Assembly (NCBI GenBank): GCA_025685495.1
Contig: JAJNMT010000079.1
Span: 5,001-69,000 of the forward strand
Source: Huntiella abstrusa
Taxonomy: Eukaryota; Ascomycota; Sordariomycetes; Microascales; Ceratocystidaceae
Reading direction: 5' to 3'
DNA length: 64,000 nucleotides
The notes beneath the pieces are model-generated. The model was given only the letters and a program-made list of their open reading frames with translations. It was not told the DNA's origin and searched no databases. Below are positions 47,750 through 58,607 of this stretch, in pieces. The first letter of the stretch is position 1. The number at the start of each line of letters is the position of its first letter. Both the position numbers and the translations under genes were made by a program.

Positions 47750-49490
47750 GACGTATTCTCAGGGATAATACACAGGAACTGGAATTGGCGATGGGATGCA
47801 AGTCTGTTGTATGAATCAGAATGATTGGACTGGAGAAGTTGGCCGCAGAGAGCTGATGTCTTGAATAGATGGTATGTGTGTAGTGACACAAACTACTATG
47901 GCGGCCAATTCAACTTGATAATGGTTGGTGCAGGAAGAACTAGCAAACTTTGAGATCGGGGCCAACTATAATTTGGCGTATAGGACACAAACAGGCACAA
48001 GTGAAATCGCGTGGATCTACACCATTCGTCGGTGAGTCGTGGTGTCAATGATCCGGGATATCGACCGGAAGTTTTGATATTTCCAAATGTGCACTTCGAC
48101 CACGAGGTCTATAAGGAAGCAATGTGGCGTACCGTCTATATAGCCTTGCTAATGTTGTAAAGGCGCAATATCTGAGATGGATAAACCTCTAAAATTGGGG
48201 CAAGGGACCTCTGCACTGTACCGCATGCAATGTCTCTGATGTTGAATAGCTCTGTAAAGGCTCCGGTCCTCAACCAGCCGGTAAAATGAAAGTTGAATGT
48301 ATAAATCGCGAAACAACAAGAAGCTCGGTGAAAACAAGTTTTAAATCTTCTTGCTCGCTCAGATGAAATATAAACGACGCCGCGGCAGCTATAATATCAA
48401 CGCAGAGGCCAATGCAAGGCAGCTGTATTCGACATTCAAGCTAGAAAGAAGCGGGGGGTACGATATGCCCTGGCCAGGAGAACAAGCCCCTTGCTTGAAA
48501 CGATTCCCGCAAGATGATTCTCAGATGGGAAAAAGTGTCCACTTTGGTGGAAAGTAACGGGCACGGCGATATTATCGATTTCGTAGGAAAGAGTCGGGCA
48601 ATGTGACGGCCGGCCGGGGTTTTCGGTCAGAATGTCAAAAGACCGGGAAAGAAGGTAGGCGTAATACACGGCGAGTAATGGTTCTGTCAGGCCAGCCCGC
48701 AGCAGTTTCTCCCGTAATATCGCGCAAAATTGGGTTTTGGTAGTGGTTAGTCGTTATGACAAGGGAAAATCATACGCATGTGTAGGGGCCTAGGTTCAAT
48801 GAGGCGATGCAGGTTATGGATAGTCGTCTTGTTAAAGGAGAATGTGTAGATGTTCAGGATCGGAATACTGAATCCCCCTCGTGATTGATGATGAATAATA
48901 TTTATAGGGCACAGCCTGGTAGTCGAGTAAAGCACTACATCTTGCTTTCGCAACCTGAAAACACAAAGGAAACCGACCAAAGGCATTCACAAAAGCGGAA
49001 GGGTCGGCGAATCACTCTTCCCGTCCCGCAATTCCCAATACAAATGCGGTGTGGGCTATGGTGTGGCTGGCAGAGCCAAACCCGGTTGACGTATGCGTGG
49101 CCACTTTTAATGTCACTCTAGTACAATAACGACGTCTTGTAAAGCTCTAAACACCTCGCTTGGCGTTTGTGAGTGTATCGTATAAGTCGTAAAAGTAATA
49201 TGATCGTATGTATCACCGATATAATGGTACATACTTGAGACGAACATGGAGCTCCAATACCATAGGGTTAGATAAGACGACAACACCGTGGAAATACGGA
49301 CCCTAGTCATTAACCCAGAACGTCATACCGAATCTCCAAAGGCAATCATGGGAGCATTTGACTGGACGATTATCTTGCTCGTGATTCTAAACTGCACAAG
49401 TTCCACGTCACGAATGAAAGACCAAACGCTCCATCTTCCTAGATTTTACCCGCCGCCCTATTCTCTCGCTACCTAACCTACGACGATCAA
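47750..49490. promoter_or_regulatory. Divergent intergenic region, no supported gene
   Basis: 1.7 kb between the small minus-strand gene and the MIT-domain gene on the plus strand. Short open frames of 62-79 codons occur but show no domains or codon bias. A GTATGTATCACCGATATAATGGTACATAC stretch with dyad character lies around 49204-49232. Confidence 0.5.
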
Positions 49491-51151
49491 ATGGACGGAT
49501 CACCTTTCGCAAAGGCATGTTTACAAGCTCGCAAAATGTCCCACAACTTCTAAATAGGCGCTATGCGACTAGATTTCATGATTGGTAGACTAACAAGTAC
49601 TTGTTTATCTAGGCGCAAGAACACGCCCGCGCTGCCGCTCGCGCGACCCAAGCTGCCGATACAACAGTCGCCATAAATGAGCATACGCTCGCCGCCGGAG
49701 AGTTTGCTATTGCCGCTGCAACTACATCAAGTGCCGAAGCCCTGCGGACTCTTAAACTTCTAGAAGACCACCACAAACGTTTAGCCGACCTCCTCAAAAT
49801 TCCCGGGCCATCCCGAACACGACAAACGCCATCACAAACTACCAATAATCCTGACGACGTAGATGATGTTAAAGTAGATGGAGATAAATTGCCTGGAGAT
49901 GGACAAGGCGCGACAGTGGTGCAACCGATGAGTATGGGTCTTCGAATTGCCGGTCAAATTCCATCATTATCACAGCCACGTTTCCCCGCTCGCAATAGCG
50001 GATCCTCTATCACAAACAACTTGAATTCGATGCGCGGAATTCGTAACAACACCTATGGTGGATCTATTGCAACCCCTAGTGTGTCGCGAGACTCCGCGAC
50101 TGGGAATATGGAAAGCAAGAACCGACGCGACACCGGACGCTCACGCATGCAATCGGTTCTTGACTCTGAAAAGTCTATGGTTTTAGACCAGAGTATGTTG
50201 GGAAGTCCACCGACATCTCCACCCCCAGATGAAGGTTATTCGCGCTTCTATTCGGCATTTGGAAACATAATCAATCGGATATCTTCACCGCTTGCTTTCG
50301 CGGGGCTTCCTTTAGCCACTGACGAGTCATCAACGCATGAGGAACAAAAGTCGTATAGTAGCGTTCCTACTCCAGTTGTTCGGAACCGTGGTGGACCTTC
50401 GGTGGCAAAACCCAACAACATTCCTGCAAGATCTTCTCGTCTCTCGGAAGTGACGACCGCGAACCAACAAGGTTCCGATCCAGATCTGGGGAAGATATAC
50501 TGCAAAGCCACCGTGAGAGCGATGCAAGGTTTGCCAGTTAACGAGTCATTTTATGTTGTTCCTCCATCTGGCCACACCATGTCATATGCCAGTATTTTGC
50601 GTCACTCAGACAAGGACAAATCAAAAACTGTAGCCCCAGGTAATGGTACAAGCGGAACAGACGAAGATAATGATGATTTCGTTGATGCTATAGAAGGCAT
50701 AAGAGCAAGTACCATACACCGACCTACTGCTACCGAACAAGAACTTCGCGTCACTGTTGACGAACTACGTCATCAAAACCAAAAGCTTAAAGAAACTGTA
50801 CAAACACTGAAAAAACGATTGCACGTCTTTGAAGCTAGCGCCCAGAGCCTTACTGAAAGCCGCATTATGCGCCCAAAATCACCCAGTGAGAATGGAAACA
50901 ATATGTCCTCAAGTATGGCTTCAGGGCCATATGTGGAGGATAATCTCAGACGGACAGTGATTGATTTGGAGCAGCGGCTAAGTGAACAACAGAAACGAGC
51001 AGAAGATGCAGAGAAACATTACGAGGAGGCACAGAAGAGGCTCAAGAAGTACAAGAAACAATGGGACGCTTTAAGAGAGGAGGCCAAATCACGGCGACAG
51101 ACCCAGGCCGGCGGTGGTGACTCAAGTACTGTGTCGAGCCGGATCGTATAG
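49491..51151 (+). CDS. MIT-domain protein with C-terminal coiled coil
   Basis: The CDS joins 49491-49514 and 49613-51151 (520 residues). Exon 1 encodes only MDGSPFAK. Its intron begins AAAG|GCATGT and ends TATCTAG with an ACTAAC branch site, so it is apparently a GC-AG intron; no GT donor in the right phase lies nearby. The N-terminus (AQEHARAAARATQAADTT, then EALRTLKLLEDHHKRLADLL) has the three-helix pattern of a MIT domain. The middle is Ser/Pro-rich, with a conserved-looking block GLPVNESFYVVPPSGHTMSY near residues 220-240. Two coiled-coil segments follow (ELRVTVDELRHQNQKLKETV; RRTVIDLEQRLSEQQKRAE). Family knowledge: MIT domains bind ESCRT-III tails. A link to ESCRT or autophagy is inference. 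It converges on the JmjC gene with 80 bases between stop codons. Confidence 0.75.
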
Positions 51152-51231
51152 AGTAGAGCAACCCGTCCACCAAGTCATGATTTATGCATTTTTATCTTAG
51201 TATTCCATATAAAGTATAATTTACGTGTATT

Positions 51232-52716
51232 TTACGTCCACCAAAAGGAAACACTGAAGCTCACGCTTAGACTACGCACATAGTGCCACCATCCATATGG
51301 GATATACAGACTGTCACCGGGCTCTAAAATGCAATCCCAATATTCCAAGTCTTTGAAATTCGCATGTTTTGTCTTTTCTAGGTCTTCATCCCAGCCCTCT
51401 TCAAACCCAACGTCAAGTTCGGCAGTATTGGACATGTCAATACCGTTTTCTGCTTTCCGCGGTTGTAAAGCTGCACTGTATTTCGGGTGGTACAGTCTAA
51501 CATACTTTCTTCCAACGACTTGTACCAAGATATTATGCGTACTATCAGTGTGTAAGGGGGTAATAGTACCCGCCGGTCCAAACCACGCGTTTAACCTTGG
51601 CTCAGCATGACAAGTTGGTCCTTTCTTCTCATCATCTGCTAATGGTGGTTCAGCCCAACATAAATCTGGGATCCCAACATCGGCTCTCAACGCCGGGATC
51701 TGAGCTAACAAGTCATGCTGTGCGAGATATCCCTTTCTATTGTCTTCGTCTACACAGTCGATATACTGTTCTAGAAATTGGGAAAACGGAATAAGTTGTT
51801 GTCCCCAGTCTTCATCTGTATATGACCGACCAATTTCCACGGGGACAAGACGACGTCCGGAAAACGTCCGGTGGTGTAGATACGCAGGTTTGTTCCATGG
51901 ATGATTTGTAAGAGCCGGCCAATGGGGGACAAGATCGGGGAAGACGATGGGGATGAGTTCGGAAGTGGGAGTTTCATTTAGGAAAGCTTGGAAAGAGGTT
52001 AGTGAGAAGGAGGACATTGTGGAGATAGGATTTGTGACTGGAGGTGTGAAGGGTTCTTCTGTTGAGAATGCTGGTGTATCTTGCCAGCGGTTCTCGGTGT
52101 CATCAGCGGTTTTCTTCTGCCGTTTTGCGGAATCTTGATCTAACGAAGATGACTCCGAGTCTGAAGACTCCACAGCATCTGCCAATAAGACCAAAACGTT
52201 ATTCATCCAGCGCTTATCTCGCGATTTAACCGGATTCCCACCTGCCACAATGATCGCCATATCAATAAGCATGACAAGTTCATCAACCCTCTCATCACTC
52301 AACTCCGCAGCGTCCTCGCTACCCCCAGTGTCTTCCAAAAATCGAACACAGAACATGAGAATTCTCGTATCGGCGTAAACCCTCCTCCAACCATCTTTAA
52401 CTTCCGCAAACGGCACCGCATAAAACTCCGTCGTAGCGATGTCCAGAAGATTTTCCAATCTTTTCCATACTAATGTAAACGACACGGCTGATTCATTGCC
52501 CAGTTTAGACACATCCAACGTCGATCTTGTCGTAAAGATCTGTAATACATTGGCAGCCTGACAGTGTAGCAGCTGAATCACGGGATACGTGCATCCCGAG
52601 AGCTCAGGGGGACATTCTGATCCCCTGAGTAGTTCCGGCTTGTCTAGGACATGTTTTAGTTCTTGTGAAATTTGATTTACTGCCTGCTTCAGTTCAAGCA
52701 GCAGCTTTTGTGCCAT
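51232..52716 (-). CDS. JmjC-domain dioxygenase, JMJD5/KDM8-like
   Basis: A single exon of 494 residues. The ATG at 52716 is the first in the frame (the frame is open upstream without ATG). The N-terminal half is helical with an acidic, Lys-containing linker (about 200-235). The C-terminal JmjC domain has LNAWFGPAGTITPLHTD and GRKYVRLYHPKYSAAL, with iron ligands His389, Asp391 and His478 (GWWHYVRSL), ending SFSVSFWWT. This block closely matches animal JMJD5, including the C-terminal WW motif. Family knowledge: JMJD5 is an Fe(II)/2-oxoglutarate enzyme, with arginine hydroxylase and proposed histone-tail clipping activities. The substrate in fungi is unknown. It shares a 251-bp divergent promoter with the next gene. 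Strong homology call. Confidence 0.9.
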   Translation of the reverse strand: MAQKLLLELKQAVNQISQELKHVLDKPELLRGSECPPELSGCTYPVIQLLHCQAANVLQIFTTRSTLDVSKLGNESAVSFTLVWKRLENLLDIATTEFYAVPFAEVKDGWRRVYADTRILMFCVRFLEDTGGSEDAAELSDERVDELVMLIDMAIIVAGGNPVKSRDKRWMNNVLVLLADAVESSDSESSSLDQDSAKRQKKTADDTENRWQDTPAFSTEEPFTPPVTNPISTMSSFSLTSFQAFLNETPTSELIPIVFPDLVPHWPALTNHPWNKPAYLHHRTFSGRRLVPVEIGRSYTDEDWGQQLIPFSQFLEQYIDCVDEDNRKGYLAQHDLLAQIPALRADVGIPDLCWAEPPLADDEKKGPTCHAEPRLNAWFGPAGTITPLHTDSTHNILVQVVGRKYVRLYHPKYSAALQPRKAENGIDMSNTAELDVGFEEGWDEDLEKTKHANFKDLEYWDCILEPGDSLYIPYGWWHYVRSLSVSFSVSFWWT

Positions 52717-52967
52717 TTCGATTGGTCTCTTGTTTGCCGAAGTGAAAGGTAGTGGCGACTTTATGATCAGGTTCTGGTGGTACAAGTCTTGTCTACATCT
52801 TATTGCGAAACCCTAGTGTTTTAACCCTTGACACGAGCGCTTCTGGGTTTATACAACAGAAAAGTGGTGGTCTTTTTTGTATTCATAGCAATACGTCATC
52901 GTGGTTTTAATGCAGTACCACTAAGACAGATAGGATCTTCTCTTCTCTACATTCTCAATGCTTCATA

Positions 52968-53351
52968 ATGACCACTCGAAAGGTCTTCAATGCCTTCATC
53001 CGCACTCACCATATAACCTCCCGCAAAAAGGTCCAACGCCTCCGTCATGCCGCCGAAGTCCACAAAGTAGATTTCGTGATGCTCCGCTCCGGCGGTGCCC
53101 CCGGTTTAATGTATGTCGAGAGTTCCACTGAAGAGCCAGTTGCCGCCTGGGTATCAATAGTCCATGGGCTTCGGTATAAAGACTACCAGAATCCACGAAA
53201 GGTAGCACCGGCGGTAGTCTTGGTGTCAGAAACGACCGGACAACTGCGGACAGGATTTCACGAAGTAGAAGCTGTGGCGGACTTCGGCAAACAAATTGAG
53301 TTGCGGGGGTTGATGGAGTGGTGGCGGAAGGCGATGGGATATCAGAGTTAG
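52968..53351 (+). CDS. Small protein resembling the Prp3_C/DUF1115 domain
   Basis: A single exon of 127 residues. The pattern THHITSRKKVQRLRHAAE, GAPGLMYVE and HGLRYKDYQ resembles the C-terminal (Prp3_C, formerly DUF1115) part of RWDD2-like proteins, here without the RWD domain. Family function is poorly known. The overlapping upstream ATG (CAATGCTTCATAATG) is in another frame and would give no long product. Divergent from the JmjC gene. Family assignment is from memory of the motif pattern and only moderate. Confidence 0.6.
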   Translation: MTTRKVFNAFIRTHHITSRKKVQRLRHAAEVHKVDFVMLRSGGAPGLMYVESSTEEPVAAWVSIVHGLRYKDYQNPRKVAPAVVLVSETTGQLRTGFHEVEAVADFGKQIELRGLMEWWRKAMGYQS

Positions 53352-53489
53352 CTGATTGGCAGCTGGCGGAGCTTCATGTCGGTTGGTGGCAGCTGAGTTG
53401 GGGCATTTGTTAGTCATGAGATTATTGATGCTCATGATCTAAAACTGCTATGCATATCACATTGCAAGTGCATATGACACACCACTAAA

Positions 53490-54272
53490 ATGGGTAAATC
53501 TTTCAAGACTCCATTCAGCGCACTGTAGATACTGACAAAGCTAGATCCCTCTGACATCACCATCCCCAAGGTCCTCAACGACTGGACCGTCGATGCTGCC
53601 CTGTCCACGGGTATCATTGAAAGACCCAAAGATCCCAAAAGTGATTCCCCCATCCAGTACTTCCACCTTCTCGAACGTCTCAAAATCGTTAAACGTGAAG
53701 GCTGGAAGCGTCATGGGATTCTCCGCGGCGAGTCTATCGCCGACCACATGTACCGAATGGCCATGATGGCCATGTGTCCACCCGCTTCTCTCCTCGCCAA
53801 GGGCATTGACGTGAACAAGTGCATGAAGATGTGCTTGATTCACGACATAGCCGAGTCTGTTGTAGGCGACCTAACACCCGCGGATATGGTTGAGAAGCAA
53901 GAAAAGATGAGGCGGGAGACGGTCACTGTGGATTACATTTCGACAAGACTACTCAAGGGAGCTACAGGAGAAGAATTAAAAGCCATTTGGCATGAACATG
54001 AAGATGGCAAAACACTAGAGTCTCATTTCGTTCAGGACTTGGATAAGTTGGAGATGTTGTTGCAAATGGTTGAGTACGAACGGAGAGCCGCAGGACAAAT
54101 CAACCTGGAGGATTTCCTCTATGTGATTACGAAAATCCAGCTTCCTGAAATGGTCAAATGGGCGGAGGAGATTGTTGAAGATAGAGAGGCTTTCTGGAAA
54201 GACCGTGCTAAGCCCGTCAACGCGGACCCGGTTACTCGGGATATGCAGGACAAGTATTATACTAAGAATTAA
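53490..54272 (+). CDS. HD-domain 5'-deoxynucleotidase, HDDC2/YGK1 family
   Basis: The CDS joins 53490-53493 and 53545-54272 (243 residues). The first coding exon is just ATG plus G; the 51-bp intron (GTAAAT, ACTGAC, GCTAG) must be removed because reading through stops after 12 codons. The result, MDPSDITIPKVLNDW, fits the family N-terminus. HD-domain metal ligands are His69 (ADHMYRM), His101-Asp102 (LIHDIAESVVGD) and probably Asp166 (QDLDKLEML). Family knowledge: HDDC2 and yeast Ygk1/YBR242W dephosphorylate deoxyribonucleoside 5'-monophosphates (EC 3.1.3.89), cytosolic. First of three closely spaced plus-strand genes (217 bases to the next). High confidence. Confidence 0.92.
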
Positions 54273-54489
54273 AAATCGATTTATACATACGTCAGTCATC
54301 ATGAATAACCCTTAAAGGGCATGGAATCAGGGATTCGCGCTGTAATCCATGTGCTAAAATGGACCCACTTTCAACTACCGTTCTCGAGACTTCAAGATGT
54401 AATAACGAATAGGCTTCACTTCGGGGTTGTATCTACATTTAAATAATTGTTTCTTTTAAGGCTATACATTCAACATTCTATATAACATC

Positions 54490-55402
54490 ATGTCTTCTCT
54501 CTCAAATCTTCTAGTGACACCCGATCTCCTCTACAAAAGAGCAGAACGCCGAGGAATACCCCAAGAAGTGTTCGACACAGTCTACATTTCAACCCAGCTT
54601 CTCACACAAACCGCAGGAATAATGCTCGGCCAAACTCAAACACTGATTACCCAAGCAAGCGTACTTCTAGCCCGGTATTTCGTCTTGGGGAACTGGCAGG
54701 ACCAAGAATATCCGGTATGTATATGTCTCGATATTTCTACAAGTTTGAATCTTGCATATCTGACTCCAGTGGTAGCTTCTTTCTGCTGCTATCATGTACA
54801 CGCTTATTCGTCAGGAGTTTCCACCGTGTGAAGTTAGGAATATCAGTGTAGCGTATGAGACACTGATGTCTCCATCTTCAACATTCCGGGCTGCAAAAAC
54901 GACAAAGTCGTCCACGTCAACGGAGGAAATCCCAAAACAAATCGCCTATAAGCTAGAGCGAACAGATGCCCTCATTATCCAATACGAAAGCGACATTCTT
55001 CGTACTTTGGATTTCGACGTTCACGTAGCTACTCCCCATCCCCTTGCTTTTATATACCTCCAGTCCCTTTCCCACTTCGATAGTCCCCCTGAAACTATCG
55101 GTGGTATGACCACAGCACTACTTAATACGGCTCTATTCTCTCCACAGCTTCTATATCTTACACATCAACCCAACGAACTCGCTGTTGGGGCTATATATAC
55201 AGCATGCTTAATGTTGAAGATTAAGATGCCGCCCGTTAGTTGGTGGTATATTTTCGATGTAGATGGGCAAGTTTTGGAGTTTCTCGCGTTGTCGATGATG
55301 AATATGCAGGAGACTATTGAAAAGCAGAACTCGGAGATTCCAGAGCTGGCGGTGGGTGTTGTAACATTGAATCGTGTTCGGAAGTTTCTGGGTCGAAGGT
55401 GA
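54490..55402 (+). CDS. Cyclin-box protein (cyclin L/Q-like)
   Basis: The CDS joins 54490-54714 and 54776-55402 (283 residues). The intron (61 bp) has GTATGT and TCTGAC; of two tandem acceptors, CCAG would put a TAG stop in frame, so GTAG nine bases later is used. First cyclin box: residues about 30-135 (ITQASVLLARYFVLGNW, CEVRNISVAYETLM, YESDILRTLDFDVHV). Second box to the end (HPLAFIYLQSL, NELAVGAIYTACLMLKI, SWWYIFDV). The pattern resembles transcription-type cyclins such as FAM58/cyclin Q and cyclin L, partners of Cdk10/11-like kinases. The exact class and kinase are not resolved. Good confidence for cyclin fold. Confidence 0.82.
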
Positions 55403-55690
55403 TGGGTTATGATGGATGTGTGTGTTGTCTCAGTGTTTCTTTTGCTCAGTCCATGTCAAAATACGCTGGTTATATACTTCTAGAGATACTAAAGTGTCTA
55501 CTAGAATCAACGGTTGATGTTGTCTTTTTAAATTCCTCTTATGGTAATAAATTTATATCTCTGCCTATCTTGATAGTCCATCTGTGCATCCACATATAAC
55601 CACCTCCCACAAAGACTCACTTCATTCAGTTGGCGGCAACACATTCTCCTCAAGCTATCATAGGCCTAACTCGCCTTTACTTCATACACA

Positions 55691-56239
55691 ATGTCTCATC
55701 AACTCACCAACCTACCCACTTATGACACTCTTAGCCAGGACCAAACATTGCCATATGCACCATCCCGTCTTTATAGCAATGGTAATCAACACAAAGCAAC
55801 CAGTCCATCATCACCTATTCCCATCGAGGATACCTCAACACATGCATCCGCTTCTTCTCCAGATGCGATTCTACCGCCCATTCATTCTATGATGGCCCAA
55901 GTTCGCGACTACCACGGAACCCCTGATACTTTCAAGTCCCCGCCTAGTCCATCGGATACATCCATTCATCGCACATCACGAGATCTCACCATCCCGGCTC
56001 TTCTTAACAACGATAGGGAGGCTATCATATTCACGTTGAATGACTATTATGTCCCAGGATATCCCGTCATGTTGACATTTGCAGATTTTCGGCACTTTGA
56101 ATCGTTAACCCGCGGCGATCCTTGGTTTCAGCGGTATTGGACTACGGGTATGTCGGAGCTATATGAGGCCCAAGAACAACTTGAAGTCGCCCAGAAAGAG
56201 ATGTATACTACGTCAGTAAATGGTGCGAAACGGGAATAA
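55691..56239 (+). CDS. Unrecognised 182-residue protein
   Basis: A single exon from an ATG in good context (CACAATGTC) to TAA. The N-terminal 100 residues are Ser/Pro/Thr-rich and look disordered. The C-terminal 80 appear folded, with an acidic-aromatic region (FTLNDYYVPGYPVMLTFADF) and a terminal helix (ELYEAQEQLEVAQKEM). I recognise no family. Gene-like start context, coding-like codon use and the neat spacing (288 bases after the cyclin gene) support a real gene. Confidence 0.65.
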   Translation: MSHQLTNLPTYDTLSQDQTLPYAPSRLYSNGNQHKATSPSSPIPIEDTSTHASASSPDAILPPIHSMMAQVRDYHGTPDTFKSPPSPSDTSIHRTSRDLTIPALLNNDREAIIFTLNDYYVPGYPVMLTFADFRHFESLTRGDPWFQRYWTTGMSELYEAQEQLEVAQKEMYTTSVNGAKRE

Positions 56240-56806
56240 AGAAAATGGGGCCTACATAGACACATTGATTGTATGAACATATGTATCAAGGTTTACCCAA
56301 TCTTAGTGTGAAATTTAACATGTGTAATTTTGAATTAGTGCTAGGGTATGATATAAAAACAAATATGATAGTAAACCAAGGTCTCCAAATAACGGGGTAT
56401 TTACGGGAAAAGTCCAAACATGTCATCAGGTCAAACCAACATCTCCGGTCATTGGGACGACTACAATCCCAGGCAATGTCTGCCACATATCCAACCATCA
56501 AAAGATGATTCCCCTGGGTTCGAGGCAAGATATAAAGAACACCTTCTGTCTATCCATAAAGGATATGCGCAGTTCAGTGAGTGAGCCAGAACACCAATAG
56601 TGTGACAAATTTAACAGAGTGCCCTGAGACATTCAATCCCGGATAGTGCCCATTTCGGGGTCCGGATACAGCCATCTCAGGTCTGTCCATTATGGCCAAT
56701 GGGATATTTTTTGTAGACATCCTAATGACAGCACCTCTGCCTAAACAGTTAGATTGGATCGTCAATCTGGAAATAGTTCGGCAGTAGGTCAACATCAGGA
56801 GATGTT
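56240..56806. other. Convergent 3' region, no gene seen
   Basis: 567 bases between the stop codon of the 182-residue gene and that of SVF1. Short frames on both strands lack coding character. Confidence 0.6.
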
Positions 56807-58607
56807 CTACTTCGAGACGAACGAAGCTTCGACGAAGAGGGCACCCTGCTCGGTAATCTCTTCCTCTCCGATTCTAAGCTTGAGGGGTTGCTTAGACTTG
56901 TGGTTGGAGAACTGTTTCGATTGTTAGTATCCAAGATGTAGCGGTAGTTAAATGAAAAAGCTTACCTGGTAGATGTATGGCTTGGTACCAGCAGCAGCAC
57001 CAATGAACTTTTTGACAAAGGTAGGAACCTCAGCCATGACATCGACACGATCCATGAGATCAAACTTGCCGCCAATGCTAGCGTTGATAGCCTTACCGTC
57101 CTTGGTCTTGGAAGACCAGTTGAAGGTCATCTCCTCAGGCGCATTCCACTCGGTATCCTGATCCAAGTAGGTCTTGGTGTGTGAGGCAATGGTGATGGGG
57201 CCAGCAGCCAGAATCTCGCCATCCTTAACAATAGAACCAATAGAAACCTTGGAGTTGTCGTAGGAAATGGGGGTGGTGAACTCCATGACGTTGGCAGAGT
57301 AGGTGGGGCCCTGGAAGGTAACGAAGTTCCAGCGAGCAGCAGCGTGGTGGGGCTTCATGCCCTGAAGGGCGTAGACATAGAAAGCGTGGCCAGAGAAGTC
57401 AATAGCGCCTTCATCGGTGGTGAAGGTACCCTCGGCCTTGCAACGGGGCCAGTAGGCGTGACGCATGGAGCCCCAAGGCTCGGCGGGGTCGGTGCCGTAG
57501 GTCGAGATGCCGTTCTTGCCAGCCTGGTAACCGGGGGCCAAGCGGGTGACAGTCATGTTAACAATGCACTTCTCGTCAACCATGCTCTTGATGGTCCAGA
57601 CGGTGCCATCCTCGTTAAGCTCCACGGCGCAAGAGTCGGCGAAGAAGGAGGACTTGTCCTCGGAAAATTCGACGTTGTCAAGGGCCACAGACGACCAAGT
57701 CTGAGGCTTGGCAGGGTCAGTTGAGAAGACCTTGGCACTGAATTGGCAGGTAGTCTTGATACCACTATAAAAATAAGGAGCACATGGTTAGTTAATTGTT
57801 TGTAGACTAGATGCGGCGATGGAAATAAAGCCCTGGTCAGGTTGCATGCATCCCAACACTATGACGCAATAGGCTTTTTGAGCAAAGACCGACCGCGGCA
57901 GTCTCTACCAAGCTTTCAATAGAGGGTTTGCGAGCGCAAACCCCACAGCTTTTCGAATATCTCCTATTTCTCAACATGTGAGGCAAGGGTTGCGATCCGC
58001 AGCGGTCCATGATCCTAGTATTCGAGGAAAGTTTTGCATCGCCTGATTTTACAGGTTCGGACAAGACTCACGCAATGTTGTTGTAAATGACCTGGCAGTA
58101 ACCGATTCTGCCGTTTGCCGCAGTAAAGTAGAAGGTCTGGGTCTCAACACAGGTGCTCTCCATGACCTGCCACTTGGTATCGCCGCGCTTAAGTTCGGTG
58201 TAGGGTGTGTCCTTGGCCTGCTCGGCGACGGAATGGAAGGCGGCAGCGCCGTGGATGGGCTCGGCGGTGCCGGCAACATCAGCGAGCCTGTTACAGACAA
58301 ATGGTGTGTTAGTTACTGTTCGTGTCAAGACTGAAAGTTTATATTCTGCACCTGTCACAGGTGGCATGACGTAGCACCCATGTGTCTAACATTGAATGAG
58401 GGGTCATCAGAGGTAGAACCAAGAAGGGACGAGTTTCGGCTCATTTTCTGCGGTGTTTCGCCCACATGACCTCATTTCAACAAAAAGCACAGTGGCTATG
58501 AAGACAGGAGAATTTAAACGTCGTCGTCAACCAGAACTCGATCTATGAAAGCTTCCTGGTAGATGGCGGGGTTATGTACGCACTTTTGCTTGGCCCAGTT
58601 GAACATG
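56807..58607 (-). CDS. SVF1: Survival factor 1 (Svf1), lipocalin-like
   Basis: The CDS on the minus strand joins 58607-58585, 58287-58072, 57764-56966 and 56911-56807 (380 residues). Exon 1 encodes MFNWAKQ and two bases of the next codon. The first two introns are about 300 bases each, long for this window; the third is 54. Typical Svf1 features: an N-terminal amphipathic helix (MFNWAKQKLADVAG), EPIHG, VETQTFYF, CQVIYNNIAG, DPAEPWGSMRHAYWPR, and the C-terminal end LFVEASFVSK. Length matches the family. Family knowledge: yeast Svf1 promotes survival under oxidative and cold stress and has been proposed to move ceramide between ER and Golgi. The N-terminal helix serves membrane binding. Codon bias is strong, implying high expression. 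High confidence. Confidence 0.95.
57924..57943. repeat. Perfect inverted repeat in SVF1 intron 2
   Basis: GGGTTTGCG and CGCAAACCC arms of nine bases with a two-base centre. It lies inside the 307-base intron, so the transcript could fold a hairpin here, or the DNA could be a dyad binding site. Read directly. Confidence 0.7.
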
